A stretch of 64,000 nucleotides of DNA from Streptomyces himalayensis subsp. himalayensis. GTDB taxonomy: Bacteria; Actinomycetota; Actinomycetes; Streptomycetales; Streptomycetaceae. The stretch is from positions 496,001 through 560,000 of the forward strand of contig NZ_JACEHE010000001.1 of the NCBI RefSeq assembly GCF_013778455.1, given 5' to 3'. A model generated the notes under the pieces. The model was not told the origin of the DNA. It searched no databases and saw only the letters and a list, made by a program, of their open reading frames with translations. Numbering within the stretch: the first letter of the stretch is position 1; every line of letters begins with the position of its first letter. Both the position numbers and the translations under genes were made by a program. Positions 1 through 9,500 of the stretch are shown one piece after another.

Positions 1-156
1 CCCTCCGAGGCCGGCCGGCCCGTCGACACCGCCACCAGGGCTCCACACGATTGAAGTTGGAACTGAACGGTGACAATCGCAAGGAGTCATCGAAGTCAGC
101 CGTGTGGTTAATTTGCGCAGTGCGCGGGACGCGCGGGGGGCGGGCCTGACCAGGCC
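1..156. other. Intergenic DNA at window edge
   Basis: No supported gene. The stretch runs from the window edge to the first start codon. Part of it (about 45-115) is less G/C-rich than the surroundings, as is common for Streptomyces promoter DNA, but I cannot place -35/-10 boxes with confidence. Confidence 0.4.
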
Positions 157-1491
157 ATGCGAGGGGAGAAACACATCTTGAACGGGCGACCGATATCGGG
201 GGCGCCGGTTGGTGCGGGGCTGCGCCAGGGGCGAAGCGGCGGTCCGAGGCGGGGGAGTGCCACCGGGCGACGGGCTCGTACGGACCGGCCGGGTGGCACG
301 GGTCTTCTCGCCCTGGTGCTGGGCGCGTTGCTGATACTCGTCACGGCGTGCGGCGGGGGCGGCGGCTCGAGCTCAGGCAGTGGTGACAAGAAGGGCAAGG
401 GCTCGGACAAGGCGGCGGAGGCGACCGCACCGTCACAGGCCGTCGTGAAGATATCCCCCAAGGACGGCGCGGACGATGTCAAGACGACCGGCGCCCTCAA
501 GGTCACCGCGGACAAGGGCAAGCTCACCGAGGTCAAGGTCGAGGACTCCAAGGGCAGTCCGGTCGAGGGAGAGATCACGGACGACGGCGCCGAGTGGACG
601 CCCTCGCACCACCTCGCCTCCGCGACCAAGTACAAGGTCCACGCGGTGGCGGAGGACTCCGAGGGCCGGCAGTCGGCCAAGGACGCCACCTTCACCACCC
701 TCGTACCGAAGAACACCTTCATCGGCTACTTCACGCCCGAGGACGGCTCGAAGGTCGGCGTCGGCATGCCCTTCTCGATCCGCTTCACGCGCGGGATGAC
801 CAACCCCGAGGACGTCGAGAGGGCGATACAGATCAAGGCCGAGCCCTCCGTGCCCGTCGAGGGCCACTGGTTCGGCAACGACCGCCTGGACTTCCGCCCG
901 GAGAAGTACTGGAAGGAGGGCACCAAGGTCACCGTGCAGCTCAACCTCGACGGCGTCGAGGGACGGCCCGGCGTCTACGGCAAGCAGGCCAAGACAGTGT
1001 CCTTCACCATCGGCCGCGACCAGGTCTCCGTCGTCGACGTCAAGACCAAGAAGATGAAGGTCATGCAGGACGGCAAGGTCATCAAGACCATCCCCGTCAC
1101 CACGGGCAAGCCGGGCTACGACACCTGGAACGGCCAGATGGTCATCAGTGAGAAGTACACGGTGACCCGCATGAACGGCGAGACGGTCGGCTACGCCGGC
1201 GAGTACGACATCAAGGACGTCCCGCACGCCATGCGCCTGACCGACTCCGGCACCTTCATCCACGGCAACTACTGGGGCGGCGGGGCCTTCGGAAACTACA
1301 ACGCCAGCCACGGCTGCATCGGCCTGCGCGACGTGCGCGGCGGCTACGACAGCGGCGTGCCGGCCGCGTGGTTCTTCAACCACTCGCTGATCGGTGACGT
1401 CGTGGTCGTCAAGAACTCCAACGACCGGATCGTCGACCCGGCCAACGGGCTCAGCGGCTGGAACATGTCGTGGGAGAAGTGGAAGTCGTAG
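157..1491 (+). CDS. L,D-transpeptidase lipoprotein (Ig-like + YkuD)
   Basis: Predicted cell-wall enzyme forming 3-3 peptidoglycan cross-links at the outer face of the membrane. The N-terminus is basic (about 45 residues), followed by a hydrophobic stretch ending in a lipobox (LVTAC) and a Gly/Ser-rich linker, so it is probably a lipoprotein. Residues about 95-280 fit the Ig-like domains of actinobacterial L,D-transpeptidases. The C-terminal YkuD domain has the catalytic signature with an upstream His (HGNYWGG) and the SHGCIGLRD motif near residue 383, with Cys as nucleophile. Length (444 aa) fits the LdtMt2-like lipoprotein class. The start is uncertain: ATG at 157 has no clear ribosome site, whereas TTG at 178 lies about 10 nt after GAGGGGAGA and may be the real start. 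Neighbours give no functional link. Confidence 0.9.
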   Translation: MRGEKHILNGRPISGAPVGAGLRQGRSGGPRRGSATGRRARTDRPGGTGLLALVLGALLILVTACGGGGGSSSGSGDKKGKGSDKAAEATAPSQAVVKISPKDGADDVKTTGALKVTADKGKLTEVKVEDSKGSPVEGEITDDGAEWTPSHHLASATKYKVHAVAEDSEGRQSAKDATFTTLVPKNTFIGYFTPEDGSKVGVGMPFSIRFTRGMTNPEDVERAIQIKAEPSVPVEGHWFGNDRLDFRPEKYWKEGTKVTVQLNLDGVEGRPGVYGKQAKTVSFTIGRDQVSVVDVKTKKMKVMQDGKVIKTIPVTTGKPGYDTWNGQMVISEKYTVTRMNGETVGYAGEYDIKDVPHAMRLTDSGTFIHGNYWGGGAFGNYNASHGCIGLRDVRGGYDSGVPAAWFFNHSLIGDVVVVKNSNDRIVDPANGLSGWNMSWEKWKS

Positions 1492-1505
1492 GACTCCTAC
1501 GGCGG

Positions 1506-1541
1506 ACGGGCTCGGTGTGTGACTGATCGCACCGGGCCCGT
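1506..1541 (+). terminator. Hairpin after L,D-transpeptidase gene
   Basis: A 12-bp stem (1506-1517 with 1530-1541, one G-T wobble) with a 12-nt loop follows the stop codon closely. There is no long T tract, as is usual in Streptomyces. Probable transcription terminator. Confidence 0.5.
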
Positions 1542-1610
1542 TGTCCTTAGTGCCCGTGCTGTGCCCACCTGGGGGGACGACCCCCCAGACCCCCCGCTAC
1601 GGTGCCTTGC

Positions 1611-2378
1611 ATGACTGTGCATCTCGAAGTCGCCGAAGGCGTCGGCACCATCCGCCTCGACCGCCCCCCGATGAACGCGCTGGACATCGCCGTCCAGGAC
1701 CGGCTCCGCGAGCTGGCCGAGGAGGCCACACGCCGCGAGGACGTACGCGCCGTGATTCTCTACGGCGGCGAAAAGGTGTTCGCGGCGGGCGCGGACATCA
1801 AGGAGATGCAGGCCATGGACCATACGGCGATGGTCGTACGCTCCCGGGCCCTGCAGGACTCCTTCACCGCCGTGGCCCGTATCCCCAAGCCCGTTGTCGC
1901 CGCCGTCACCGGCTATGCGCTGGGCGGCGGCTGCGAGCTGGCGCTGTGCGCGGACTACCGGATCGCCGCGGACAACGCCAAGCTCGGCCAGCCGGAGATC
2001 CTCCTCGGCCTGATCCCGGGCGCGGGCGGCACCCAGCGGTTGTCCCGGTTGATCGGCCCCTCCAAGGCCAAGGACCTCATCTTCACCGGCCGTATGGTGA
2101 CGGCGGAGGAGGCCCTCTCGCTTGGCCTGGTCGACCGTGTCGTACCGGCCGCCGAGGTCTACGAGCAGGCCCACGCCTGGGCGTCCAGGCTCGTCCAGGG
2201 ACCGGCCATCGCGCTCCGCGCCGCCAAGGAGTCCATCGACGCGGGCCTGGAGACGGATATCGACACGGGCCTCGCGATCGAACGCAACTGGTTCTCGGGC
2301 CTGTTCGCCACCGAGGACCGCGAGCGCGGCATGCGGAGCTTCGTGGAGGAAGGGCCGGGCAAGGCGAAGTTCCTGTGA
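1611..2378 (+). CDS. Enoyl-CoA hydratase/isomerase family protein
   Basis: Crotonase-superfamily enzyme, probably hydrating 2-enoyl-CoA in fatty acid or related acyl-CoA breakdown in the cytoplasm. Oxyanion-hole segments typical of the family are visible: AAGADIKEM near residue 60 and the ALGGGCELALCADYRIA block near residue 105, followed by GLIPGAGGTQRL with the expected glutamate region (QPEILLG). Length about 255 aa is normal. I chose ATG 1611 (MTVHLEV) because the upstream GTG at 1602 adds only three residues without a better ribosome site. It stands alone; substrate cannot be told from sequence. Confidence 0.9.
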   Translation: MTVHLEVAEGVGTIRLDRPPMNALDIAVQDRLRELAEEATRREDVRAVILYGGEKVFAAGADIKEMQAMDHTAMVVRSRALQDSFTAVARIPKPVVAAVTGYALGGGCELALCADYRIAADNAKLGQPEILLGLIPGAGGTQRLSRLIGPSKAKDLIFTGRMVTAEEALSLGLVDRVVPAAEVYEQAHAWASRLVQGPAIALRAAKESIDAGLETDIDTGLAIERNWFSGLFATEDRERGMRSFVEEGPGKAKFL

Positions 2379-2707
2379 TCTGTGATCTCGCTCTGTCGAA
2401 CTCGTTTGTGGACACTGGGAGTTGAGTCGGCGGTCACGGGGTCGGGCGGGCCGGCGTCAGGGCGTCGGCCTCGGCCCGTCGCTCGATGGAGCGGATTCTG
2501 CGAGCTTTGAACAAGGTTTGAGGAGTCCTTCCCGGGGGCGTCGCGCGATCACTGGTCGGCGTGAAGTCACCGCAGGCCAGGCGGTGTTCGGCGGCACCTT
2601 CACTGCCATGGGCATATGCCCATCCGGCCGCCCGGAGTAAAGGGTTCCAGTACACGTATTCCTGCGGAACCCCTCCGCGGAGCGCTCCGGGCGGCCATGA
2701 TGGGGGC
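2379..2707. other. Intergenic region with a hairpin
   Basis: About 330 bases without a convincing gene; overlapping reading frames here lack Streptomyces codon bias. It includes an inverted repeat of about 8 bp (GGGTTCC at 2642 against GGAACCC near 2670) some 40 bases before the next gene, which may be a regulatory or untranslated-leader hairpin. Nothing else is recognised. Confidence 0.35.
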
Positions 2708-3205
2708 ATGGCAGCGGGGCTGGAGGGTTTCGAGCAGCCGCGACGGCTGGCCGGTGCGACCGCGGCGCGCTGGTCTCCGGCGGTGGAGGACGAACAGGCG
2801 CTCAGGGCGCTGGACTTGTACGGCAATCCGGCAGAGGCGGAGGTTTCGCTGCCGTCGCGCCCCGAGTCCGCGGCCAGCGCGCGCCGGCTCGCCCAGGTCG
2901 TGGTCCTCCGCCACTGGGGACTCACCCCGAGGCTGACCGAGGATGTCGTGCTTCTCGTCTCTGAACTCGTCGGCAACGCCGTGCGCCACACGGGTGCCCG
3001 CATCTTCGGGCTGCGCATGCAGCGCCGCCGCGGCTGGATCCGGATCGAGGTCCGCGACCCCTCGCGCGGGCTGCCGTGTCTGATGCCCGTTCATGAGCTC
3101 GACATCAGCGGCCGCGGGCTCTTCCTCGTCGACAAGCTCTCCGACCGCTGGGGTGTGGATCTGCTGCCGCGCGGCAAGACGACGTGGTTCGAGATGCGCG
3201 CCTGA
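2708..3205 (+). CDS. ATP-binding protein, RsbW-like HATPase
   Basis: Small protein with a single HATPase_c fold of the anti-sigma-factor/serine-kinase type (RsbW/SpoIIAB-like), very common in Streptomyces. The N box is visible as ELVGNAVRHTG near residue 95, then a G-box-like DISGRGLFLVDKLSD near residue 140 and the terminal KTTWFEM strand. Of 165 residues, the first 50 are a variable extension. It probably binds ATP and either phosphorylates or sequesters a partner regulator. ATG 2708 is chosen since upstream in-frame sequence is not conserved-looking. No partner sigma or anti-anti-sigma gene is adjacent. Confidence 0.85.
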   Translation: MAAGLEGFEQPRRLAGATAARWSPAVEDEQALRALDLYGNPAEAEVSLPSRPESAASARRLAQVVVLRHWGLTPRLTEDVVLLVSELVGNAVRHTGARIFGLRMQRRRGWIRIEVRDPSRGLPCLMPVHELDISGRGLFLVDKLSDRWGVDLLPRGKTTWFEMRA

Positions 3206-3273
3206 CGCACACGACCTGACCCGGCGCACGGCACGGCCTTCCCGTACACGGCCTGCCCGTACCCGCTGACGCA

Positions 3274-3316
3274 CAGAAGCCCCCGTTCGTCGTTGTGCGG
3301 CGGCTGGGGGCTTCTG
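3274..3316 (+). terminator. Strong hairpin terminator
   Basis: Perfect 11-bp stem (CAGAAGCCCCC at 3274-3284 with its complement at 3306-3316) and a 21-nt loop, about 70 bases after the HATPase gene. Typical Streptomyces terminator without T run. Confidence 0.75.
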
Positions 3317-3637
3317 TGGAATGCCGTGGATGCGGTGGGGTGGGCTCCACGGCAGCGGTTGACGACCTTGGCCCGGGTCAATGGAGAGGTCGTGTCCCCG
3401 ACTATGTCAGACAACAGTCATCGATCCAAGGTCCCCACTCGGGCATATGTGCTCAATGCTGGAGAAATGCTGAATGAATCCTTGGTGATCTTGGCCACCC
3501 ACCTGGTAAATAGCGGCTGAACACGACCGGAATCAGCCATTCTGCAAGAGCTTTTCGGTTGGCGAATGGTGTGAGCCGCGACCCGCAGACACCTGGAATC
3601 GGGTCAATCGTTATTCAGCCCGGCAAGTCCCCCTTAG
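3317..3637. other. Intergenic region, relatively A/T-rich
   Basis: About 320 bases between the terminator and the deacetylase gene, clearly less G/C-rich than the rest of the window at 3415-3560. A short frame starting at 3403 could encode about 38 residues but has weak third-position G/C bias, so I treat the stretch as promoter-containing DNA rather than a gene. Confidence 0.4.
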
Positions 3638-4435
3638 ATGGGGCGAGTGACCACTGCCGACCGCCGCTCAGCCCTGCGTACGGGCGCCGGGCTCGCCGTC
3701 GCGGGCACGCTGACCGCCGGGTGTTCCACGAGCGGCCCGGCACGCTCCGCAGGACCCCGTCCGGGGGAGCCCTCAGCGCGTCCGGCCCCTGCCGAGCCGT
3801 CCGCCGACGTCCCCGGCCCTCGCCGCTTCCCCGGCCTCCCCGCCCAGATCAGTCACAGTCCCCGCGGACGCCCGGAGGTGGCGCTCACCTTCCACGGCCA
3901 AGGCGACCCCGCCACCGCCGTGGCGCTGCTCGAGGCGGCCGAGCGGGCGGGCGCCCGGATGACCGTCCTCGCCGTCGGCACATGGCTCGACGAGCATCCG
4001 GAACTCGCCCTCCGGGTCCTCGACGGCGGCCACGAGATCGGCAACCACACCCTCAACCACCGCGCCATCAACGCCATGTCCGAGTCCGAGGCGGCCGCGG
4101 AGATCAACGGCTGCGCGGACCGGCTGCACCGGCTCACCGGCTCCATCGGCAGCTTCTTCCGGCCGTCCCAGGCAAAGGAGGCCTCCCCGCTCGTCGAACG
4201 CCTCGCCCGCAACGCGGGCTACCCGCACGTCCTGTCGTACGACGTCGACTCACTCGACTTCACCTCGCCGGGTCCTGAGGCCGTCGTCCGCACAGTCGGC
4301 GGACAGGTGCGGCCCGGGTCGGTGGTGAGCCTGCACTTCGGGTACGCGGACACGGTTGCCGCGCTGCCCGCCCTCCTCGACCTTCTCGACCGCCGCGGAC
4401 TGCGCGCGGTGACCACCACGGAGCTGTTGACCTGA
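3638..4435 (+). CDS. Polysaccharide deacetylase family lipoprotein, atypical active site
   Basis: NodB-homology protein exported as a lipoprotein: signal sequence with lipobox LTAGC near residue 28 (counted from the 3638 ATG). The fold landmarks are present: a strand VALTFHGQGDP where the family normally has TFDDGP, the metal-binding motif HEIGNHTLNH near residue 130, and FFRPSQ near residue 172. The catalytic Asp and metal-ligand Asp of motif 1 are therefore replaced by His-Gly-Gln-Gly, with Asp two residues later. It may use shifted ligands, have a changed reaction or be inactive. Start could also be GTG 3647 (MTTADRR). Stop overlaps the ATG of the next gene (TGATG), so the two are translationally coupled. 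Confidence 0.85.
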   Translation: MGRVTTADRRSALRTGAGLAVAGTLTAGCSTSGPARSAGPRPGEPSARPAPAEPSADVPGPRRFPGLPAQISHSPRGRPEVALTFHGQGDPATAVALLEAAERAGARMTVLAVGTWLDEHPELALRVLDGGHEIGNHTLNHRAINAMSESEAAAEINGCADRLHRLTGSIGSFFRPSQAKEASPLVERLARNAGYPHVLSYDVDSLDFTSPGPEAVVRTVGGQVRPGSVVSLHFGYADTVAALPALLDLLDRRGLRAVTTTELLT

Positions 4436-5661
4436 TGCCCCTGCACCTGACCCTCACCAAGCGCGCCGGTGTACTGCTCGCCGGCGCCCTGCTGGCCGCA
4501 CTCGCGGGCTGCGGCGCCCCGCCGTTCGACCAAGCGGACCAGGACCTCGGCACACAGGGTGCAGCCACTCCATCCGCCAGTCCGACCGTCAAGTCGCCCG
4601 TCCAGGTGCCCGCCAGACCGAAGGCGATCCAGGGGCTGGCGGGCATGCCGCCCGTACTCGACCCCGAGGACGTGTATGCGGCCGACCGTCCCGGGAAACT
4701 CTCGCCGGTCGTCAAGGACTTCCCGTCCCGCGTCTACGTCCCCAACACCGAGTCCAACACGGTGTCGGTCATCGACCCCGCGACGTACCAGGTGATCGAG
4801 ACGATCCCGGTCGGCATCCAGCCCCAGCACGTCGTGCCCTCCTGGGACCTGAAGACGCTGTGGGTCAACAACAACCGCGGCCACACGCTCACGCCCATCA
4901 ACCCGAAGACCGGCAAGGCGGGCGACCCCGTCGAGGTGCACGACCCGTACAACCTCTACTTCACGCCCGACGGGAAGTACGCCGTGGTCATGGCCTCGCT
5001 GGACCGCGAGCTCGTCTTCCGCGACCCGCACACGATGAAGCCCGTCAAGACCGTGCCGGTCAGCTGCTACGGCGTCAACCACGCCGACTTCTCGCTCGAC
5101 GGCCGGTACTTCGTCGTCTCCTGCGAGTTCTCCGGCGAGCTGCTCAAGGTCGACACCGCGCGGATGAAGGTCATCGGCCAGCAGAAGCTGCCCTTCTCGG
5201 GGGCCATGCCGCAGGACGTGAAGCTCTCGCCGGACGGCAAGACCTTCTACATCGCCGACATGATGGCCGACGGCATGTGGGTGCTCGACGGCGACAAGTT
5301 CACCGAGCCGAAGCTGATGCCCACCGGCAAGGGCACCCACGGCCTGTACGTCAGCCGCGACTCGAAGGAGATGTACATCTCCAACCGCGGCGAAGGCACC
5401 ATCTCCGTCTTCGACTTCACCCGGAACCAGCTCACCAAGAAGTGGACGCTGCCCGACGGCGGCAGCCCCGACATGGGCGGCGTCTCGGCGGACGGCGATG
5501 TGCTGTGGCTGTCCGGGCGGTACGACTCCGAGGTGTACGCCATCGACACACGCACCGGCCAGCAGATCGCCCGCATCCGCGTCGGCGGCGGCCCGCACGG
5601 CCTGGCCGTCTACCCGCAGCCGGGCCGGTACTCACTGGGGCACACGGGCGTCTTCCGCTGA
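4435..5661 (+). CDS. YncE-like beta-propeller lipoprotein
   Basis: Predicted extracytoplasmic lipoprotein with a signal peptide and lipobox (LAALAGC near residue 24), then a Pro/Ser linker and a repeated beta-propeller of about 320 residues. Blade-type repeats such as VYVPNTESNTVSVIDPAT, LWVNNNRGHTLTPINPKTG, FYIADMMADGMWVLDGD and MYISNRGEGTISVFDF are typical of the YncE/NHL/lactonase-like family (TIGR02276 repeats). No catalytic residues can be assigned; such proteins usually bind ligands or DNA, or act in envelope processes. It overlaps the deacetylase gene upstream by one base and is surely co-transcribed, which suggests a joint envelope role. 408 aa. Confidence 0.85.
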   Translation: MPLHLTLTKRAGVLLAGALLAALAGCGAPPFDQADQDLGTQGAATPSASPTVKSPVQVPARPKAIQGLAGMPPVLDPEDVYAADRPGKLSPVVKDFPSRVYVPNTESNTVSVIDPATYQVIETIPVGIQPQHVVPSWDLKTLWVNNNRGHTLTPINPKTGKAGDPVEVHDPYNLYFTPDGKYAVVMASLDRELVFRDPHTMKPVKTVPVSCYGVNHADFSLDGRYFVVSCEFSGELLKVDTARMKVIGQQKLPFSGAMPQDVKLSPDGKTFYIADMMADGMWVLDGDKFTEPKLMPTGKGTHGLYVSRDSKEMYISNRGEGTISVFDFTRNQLTKKWTLPDGGSPDMGGVSADGDVLWLSGRYDSEVYAIDTRTGQQIARIRVGGGPHGLAVYPQPGRYSLGHTGVFR

Positions 5662-5727
5662 CCGTGTGCCCGCGCCGACCTCAGAGGGCACGACGAACTC
5701 GATGGGCGTGGTGGGCAACGCCCGGTC

Positions 5728-6369
5728 TCAGAGGGCGACAAACAGTGCCTCGGCCCCGACGGGCCGGTATCCCGCGGCCTGGAAGGCCCGCACGCTGCGG
5801 GCGTTCCCGGCCGCCTGCTGGGCCCAGACCACGGCGTCCGCGGGCACGAGATGCCGCGCCGCCGTGGCGAGCTCCCGGCCGAGCCCCCGGTGCCGTACCG
5901 CCTCGTCCACCTCGATCGCCGCCTCCCAGCGCCCCGCGACACCGCGGCCCAGCACGAGCACGCCCCCGTCCGCCGCCCACACCCGCACGTCGCCGCGGCG
6001 CCTTCGGGCACGCGCCACCCGCGGGTGGTCCGGGTCGTCGATCTCCCGGAGCGCCACTGCCGGTACGCCGGGCAGAGCGGGGGCGACGGTCAGCAGGTCG
6101 ATGGTGTCCGTCGTACGCCCCGTGCGGTTCATGAAGGCCGCGAGGAACCGCGGGTTCATGGTGGCGGCGAGGGCGTCACAGTCGAGTGCGCGCAGTGTGG
6201 CGTGCACCCACTCCGGATCCTCGTCCGTGAACACCACGGAGTGCGCGGTGAAGGCGATGACTCCGGCGTCGCGGTGGTTCTCCTGCGGTACGACGGTGGT
6301 GGCGCCGTCGGGCGGCGGAAACTCCCCGTGCGCCGCGGCGTCCAGAATGTCGCGCAGAGCGTCCTTCAT
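5728..6369 (-). CDS. GNAT family N-acetyltransferase
   Basis: Predicted cytoplasmic acetyl-CoA-dependent N-acetyltransferase. The C-terminal half carries the GNAT fold: the beta4 strand GRWEAAIEVDEAVRHRGLGRELATAA contains the acetyl-CoA pyrophosphate-binding RHRGLG (R/Q-x-x-G-x-G/A) loop, followed by the alpha4 region QQAAGNARSVRAFQAAGYRPVG. The N-terminal 100 residues look like an extra domain found in related Streptomyces proteins. ATG 6369 is preferred over earlier starts because GGGAGGGG lies 8 nt upstream; the protein is then 213 aa. It converges on the YncE-like gene with about 65 bases between. Substrate unknown. Confidence 0.8.
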   Translation of the reverse strand: MKDALRDILDAAAHGEFPPPDGATTVVPQENHRDAGVIAFTAHSVVFTDEDPEWVHATLRALDCDALAATMNPRFLAAFMNRTGRTTDTIDLLTVAPALPGVPAVALREIDDPDHPRVARARRRRGDVRVWAADGGVLVLGRGVAGRWEAAIEVDEAVRHRGLGRELATAARHLVPADAVVWAQQAAGNARSVRAFQAAGYRPVGAEALFVAL

Positions 6370-6409
6370 CCCCGTGCCCCTCCCTGTGACCTCGTCCTCG
6401 TCCCCGGCC

Positions 6410-6616
6410 CTAGGCCCTGTCGTCAAACTCCCTCCCCCAGCTACCGCTGGGAGGTGCCCCCAGCCCCGCGGCGCCTGGCACGCTCCCCCACTGCCTTAAG
6501 GGCGTGGGAGGTGCCCCCACCGCGTCGCCTCCCTCCTCCGCCTTGCAGCTGCACGCACCAGGCGCCGCGGGGCCCGCCCTTCGGGCGGACGACGGGAGTT
6601 TGACGACAGGACCTAG
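6410..6616. mobile_element. MITE-like palindromic element A (CTAG-flanked)
   Basis: A 199-bp element (6414-6612) bounded by CTAG on both sides (6410-6413 and 6613-6616). Its ends are inverted repeats starting GYCCTGTCGTCAAACTCC, matching at 17 of 18 positions. The inside is rich in nested hairpins, including CGCCC-TTC-GGGCG near the right end. A 48-bp internal segment (6473-6520) is the same, apart from two bases, as 27748-27795 in the element at 27.7 kb. No transposase is encoded. CTAG as a duplicated YTAR-type target points to mobilisation by an IS5-family transposase elsewhere; this is inference. Frames through it on either strand should not be annotated as genes. Confidence 0.75.
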
Positions 6617-6661
6617 CGCCCGCTTGAGTCTCCACCCACTGGAAGGCCCAGACTCCTTCAC

Positions 6662-7576
6662 ATGATCGACGACGGCACCGGACTGCTCACCATCGGGCAG
6701 CTCTCCCGTCGCACCGGACTGTCGGTGCGCACCATCCGCTACTGGTCGGACGAGGGAGTCCTGCCACCCGTGACCCGCTCGGACGGCGGCTACCGGCTCT
6801 ACGACGCCGAGTCCCTCGCCCGCCTCGAACTGATCCGCACCCTGCGCGAGCTGGACCTCGGCCTGGACGACGTACGCAGGGTGGTGGCGGGCGAGCGCAC
6901 CGTCGCGGAGGTCGCGGCCACCCATGTGGCGGCGCTCGACGCGCAGATCCGCGCGCTGCGGGTGACCAGGGCAGTGCTGTCGACCGTCGCACAACGCAGG
7001 TCCACCGCAGAGGAGATGACACTCATGAACAAGCTGGCGCGGCTCTCGGCCGCCGAACGGGGACGCATCATCGACGACTTCGTCGAGGAGACGTTCGCCG
7101 GCCTCGACACCGCCGACCCGGCGCTCCGCGAACGCATGCGCAACACCGTCGCCGACATGCCGGACGACCCCACGCCCGAGCAGGTGGACGCCTGGGTGGA
7201 GCTCGCCGAGCTGGTGCAGGATCCCGAATTCCGGGGGCAGATGCGGCAGATGATCGAGTTCAACGCGGCGGACCGCGGTCCCGACGTTCCGAGTGGCGCT
7301 TCCCTGTGGTTCTTCAAGCGGCTCGTGGAGCTGGCGGGCGACGCACGCGCGCGTGGCGTCGCTCCCGAGTCGCCGGAGGCGGCCCGGGTGCTGCAGGAGC
7401 TGCTCGGCGACGGAGACCCTGCCGCCGTACTGGAACGCCTCGAGTCGAACGCGCAGCTAAAGGTCGCCCGCTACCGCGAACTGACGGCCATCGTGAACGG
7501 CCGCGAGCCCCTGCCCGCGCACACCGAGGAGTTCGCCTGGGTGCTCGCCGCACTCCGCGCAGAACTGGGCCGTTGA
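6662..7576 (+). CDS. MerR family transcriptional regulator
   Basis: DNA-binding regulator with a classic N-terminal MerR winged helix-turn-helix: TIGQLSRRTGLSVRTIRYWSDEG at residues about 10-32, then GGYRLYD and a dimerisation helix (LELIRTLRELDLGLDDVRRVV). Residues about 120-304 form a helical effector domain (TipAS-like appearance, no cysteine metal site), suggesting response to a small organic ligand or stress rather than metal. 304 aa. It follows element A directly, so the MITE now occupies its upstream region and could carry or block promoter signals. ATG 6662 is the first start with the HTH fully retained. Confidence 0.85.
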   Translation: MIDDGTGLLTIGQLSRRTGLSVRTIRYWSDEGVLPPVTRSDGGYRLYDAESLARLELIRTLRELDLGLDDVRRVVAGERTVAEVAATHVAALDAQIRALRVTRAVLSTVAQRRSTAEEMTLMNKLARLSAAERGRIIDDFVEETFAGLDTADPALRERMRNTVADMPDDPTPEQVDAWVELAELVQDPEFRGQMRQMIEFNAADRGPDVPSGASLWFFKRLVELAGDARARGVAPESPEAARVLQELLGDGDPAAVLERLESNAQLKVARYRELTAIVNGREPLPAHTEEFAWVLAALRAELGR

Positions 7577-7641
7577 CCGGCGCACTTGGCCATGCCGTTA
7601 ATCTGACCGACGTCAGTAGGCACCAAGAAGGGGCGGATCCG

Positions 7642-7860
7642 GTGGCGGACATCGAGGAAGCACGCAAGGCGTTCGAGCGGTTCGACGTGGACGGCGACGG
7701 CTTCATCACTGCGGCCGAGTACAAGAGCGTCATGGCGCAGCTGGGGGACTTTCACGTCACCGAGCCTGTGGCGGAGGCCGTCATAGCCGCCCAGGACACC
7801 AACAGCGACAAGCTGCTGTCGTTCGACGAGTTCTGGGCACACCTGAACAAGAGCGCCTGA
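7642..7860 (+). CDS. EF-hand calcium-binding protein
   Basis: A 72-residue calmodulin-like protein with two canonical EF-hand loops: DVDGDGFITAAE (about residues 15-26) and DTNSDKLLSFDE (about 53-64), each with acidic ligands at loop positions 1, 3, 5 and 12. It resembles small Streptomyces calcium-binding proteins of the Cab type, which buffer or sense Ca2+ in development; that role is inferred. GTG 7642 is preceded by AAGAAGGGG at about 8 nt. The longer frame upstream overlaps the MerR gene and is not used. It is close behind the MerR gene (65 bases) and may be read from the same promoter. Confidence 0.88.
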   Translation: MADIEEARKAFERFDVDGDGFITAAEYKSVMAQLGDFHVTEPVAEAVIAAQDTNSDKLLSFDEFWAHLNKSA

Positions 7861-7884
7861 GACGGCAGACACGGGCGGGCCGGT

Positions 7885-7905
7885 CACACCCTCTCAAGGG
7901 GTGTG
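7885..7905. terminator. Bidirectional hairpin between EF-hand gene and sdaA
   Basis: Stem CACACCC (7885-7891) with GGGTGTG (7899-7905) and a 7-nt loop, flanked by further complementary CCGG. It lies between two convergent genes and could end transcription from both. Confidence 0.55.
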
Positions 7906-8004
7906 CCCGGCCTCTGTTCACGCGGTGCGCGCGGTACGGAGAAAGGCCGCCGGCATGTGGACGCCGATCTCTTCTCTTGTCGTGCGGGTCGCTGAAGCAG
8001 GCGC

Positions 8005-9372
<1,368 letters not shown>

Positions 9373-9500
9373 TGGGAAACTCCTTGGGGGTACTGCTGTG
9401 AAACATGGGGCGGGGCACCGCGCTGGTGCGGTCCGTTGCCGGACCCGGTCTGTTCAGTGTGCGCGGTGCCCCATGGGGCCTGTGGCTGTGTGCCGGGTGG

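Noticed and set aside
433..1383. Long minus-strand frame opposite the L,D-transpeptidase
   Set aside because: Antisense shadow caused by high third-position G/C; no domain, lies fully over a well-supported gene. Many similar frames across the window were left out for the same reason.
3293..3520. 75-codon frame before the deacetylase gene
   Set aside because: Starts inside a terminator stem, and its second half has weak third-position G/C bias. Treated as non-coding.
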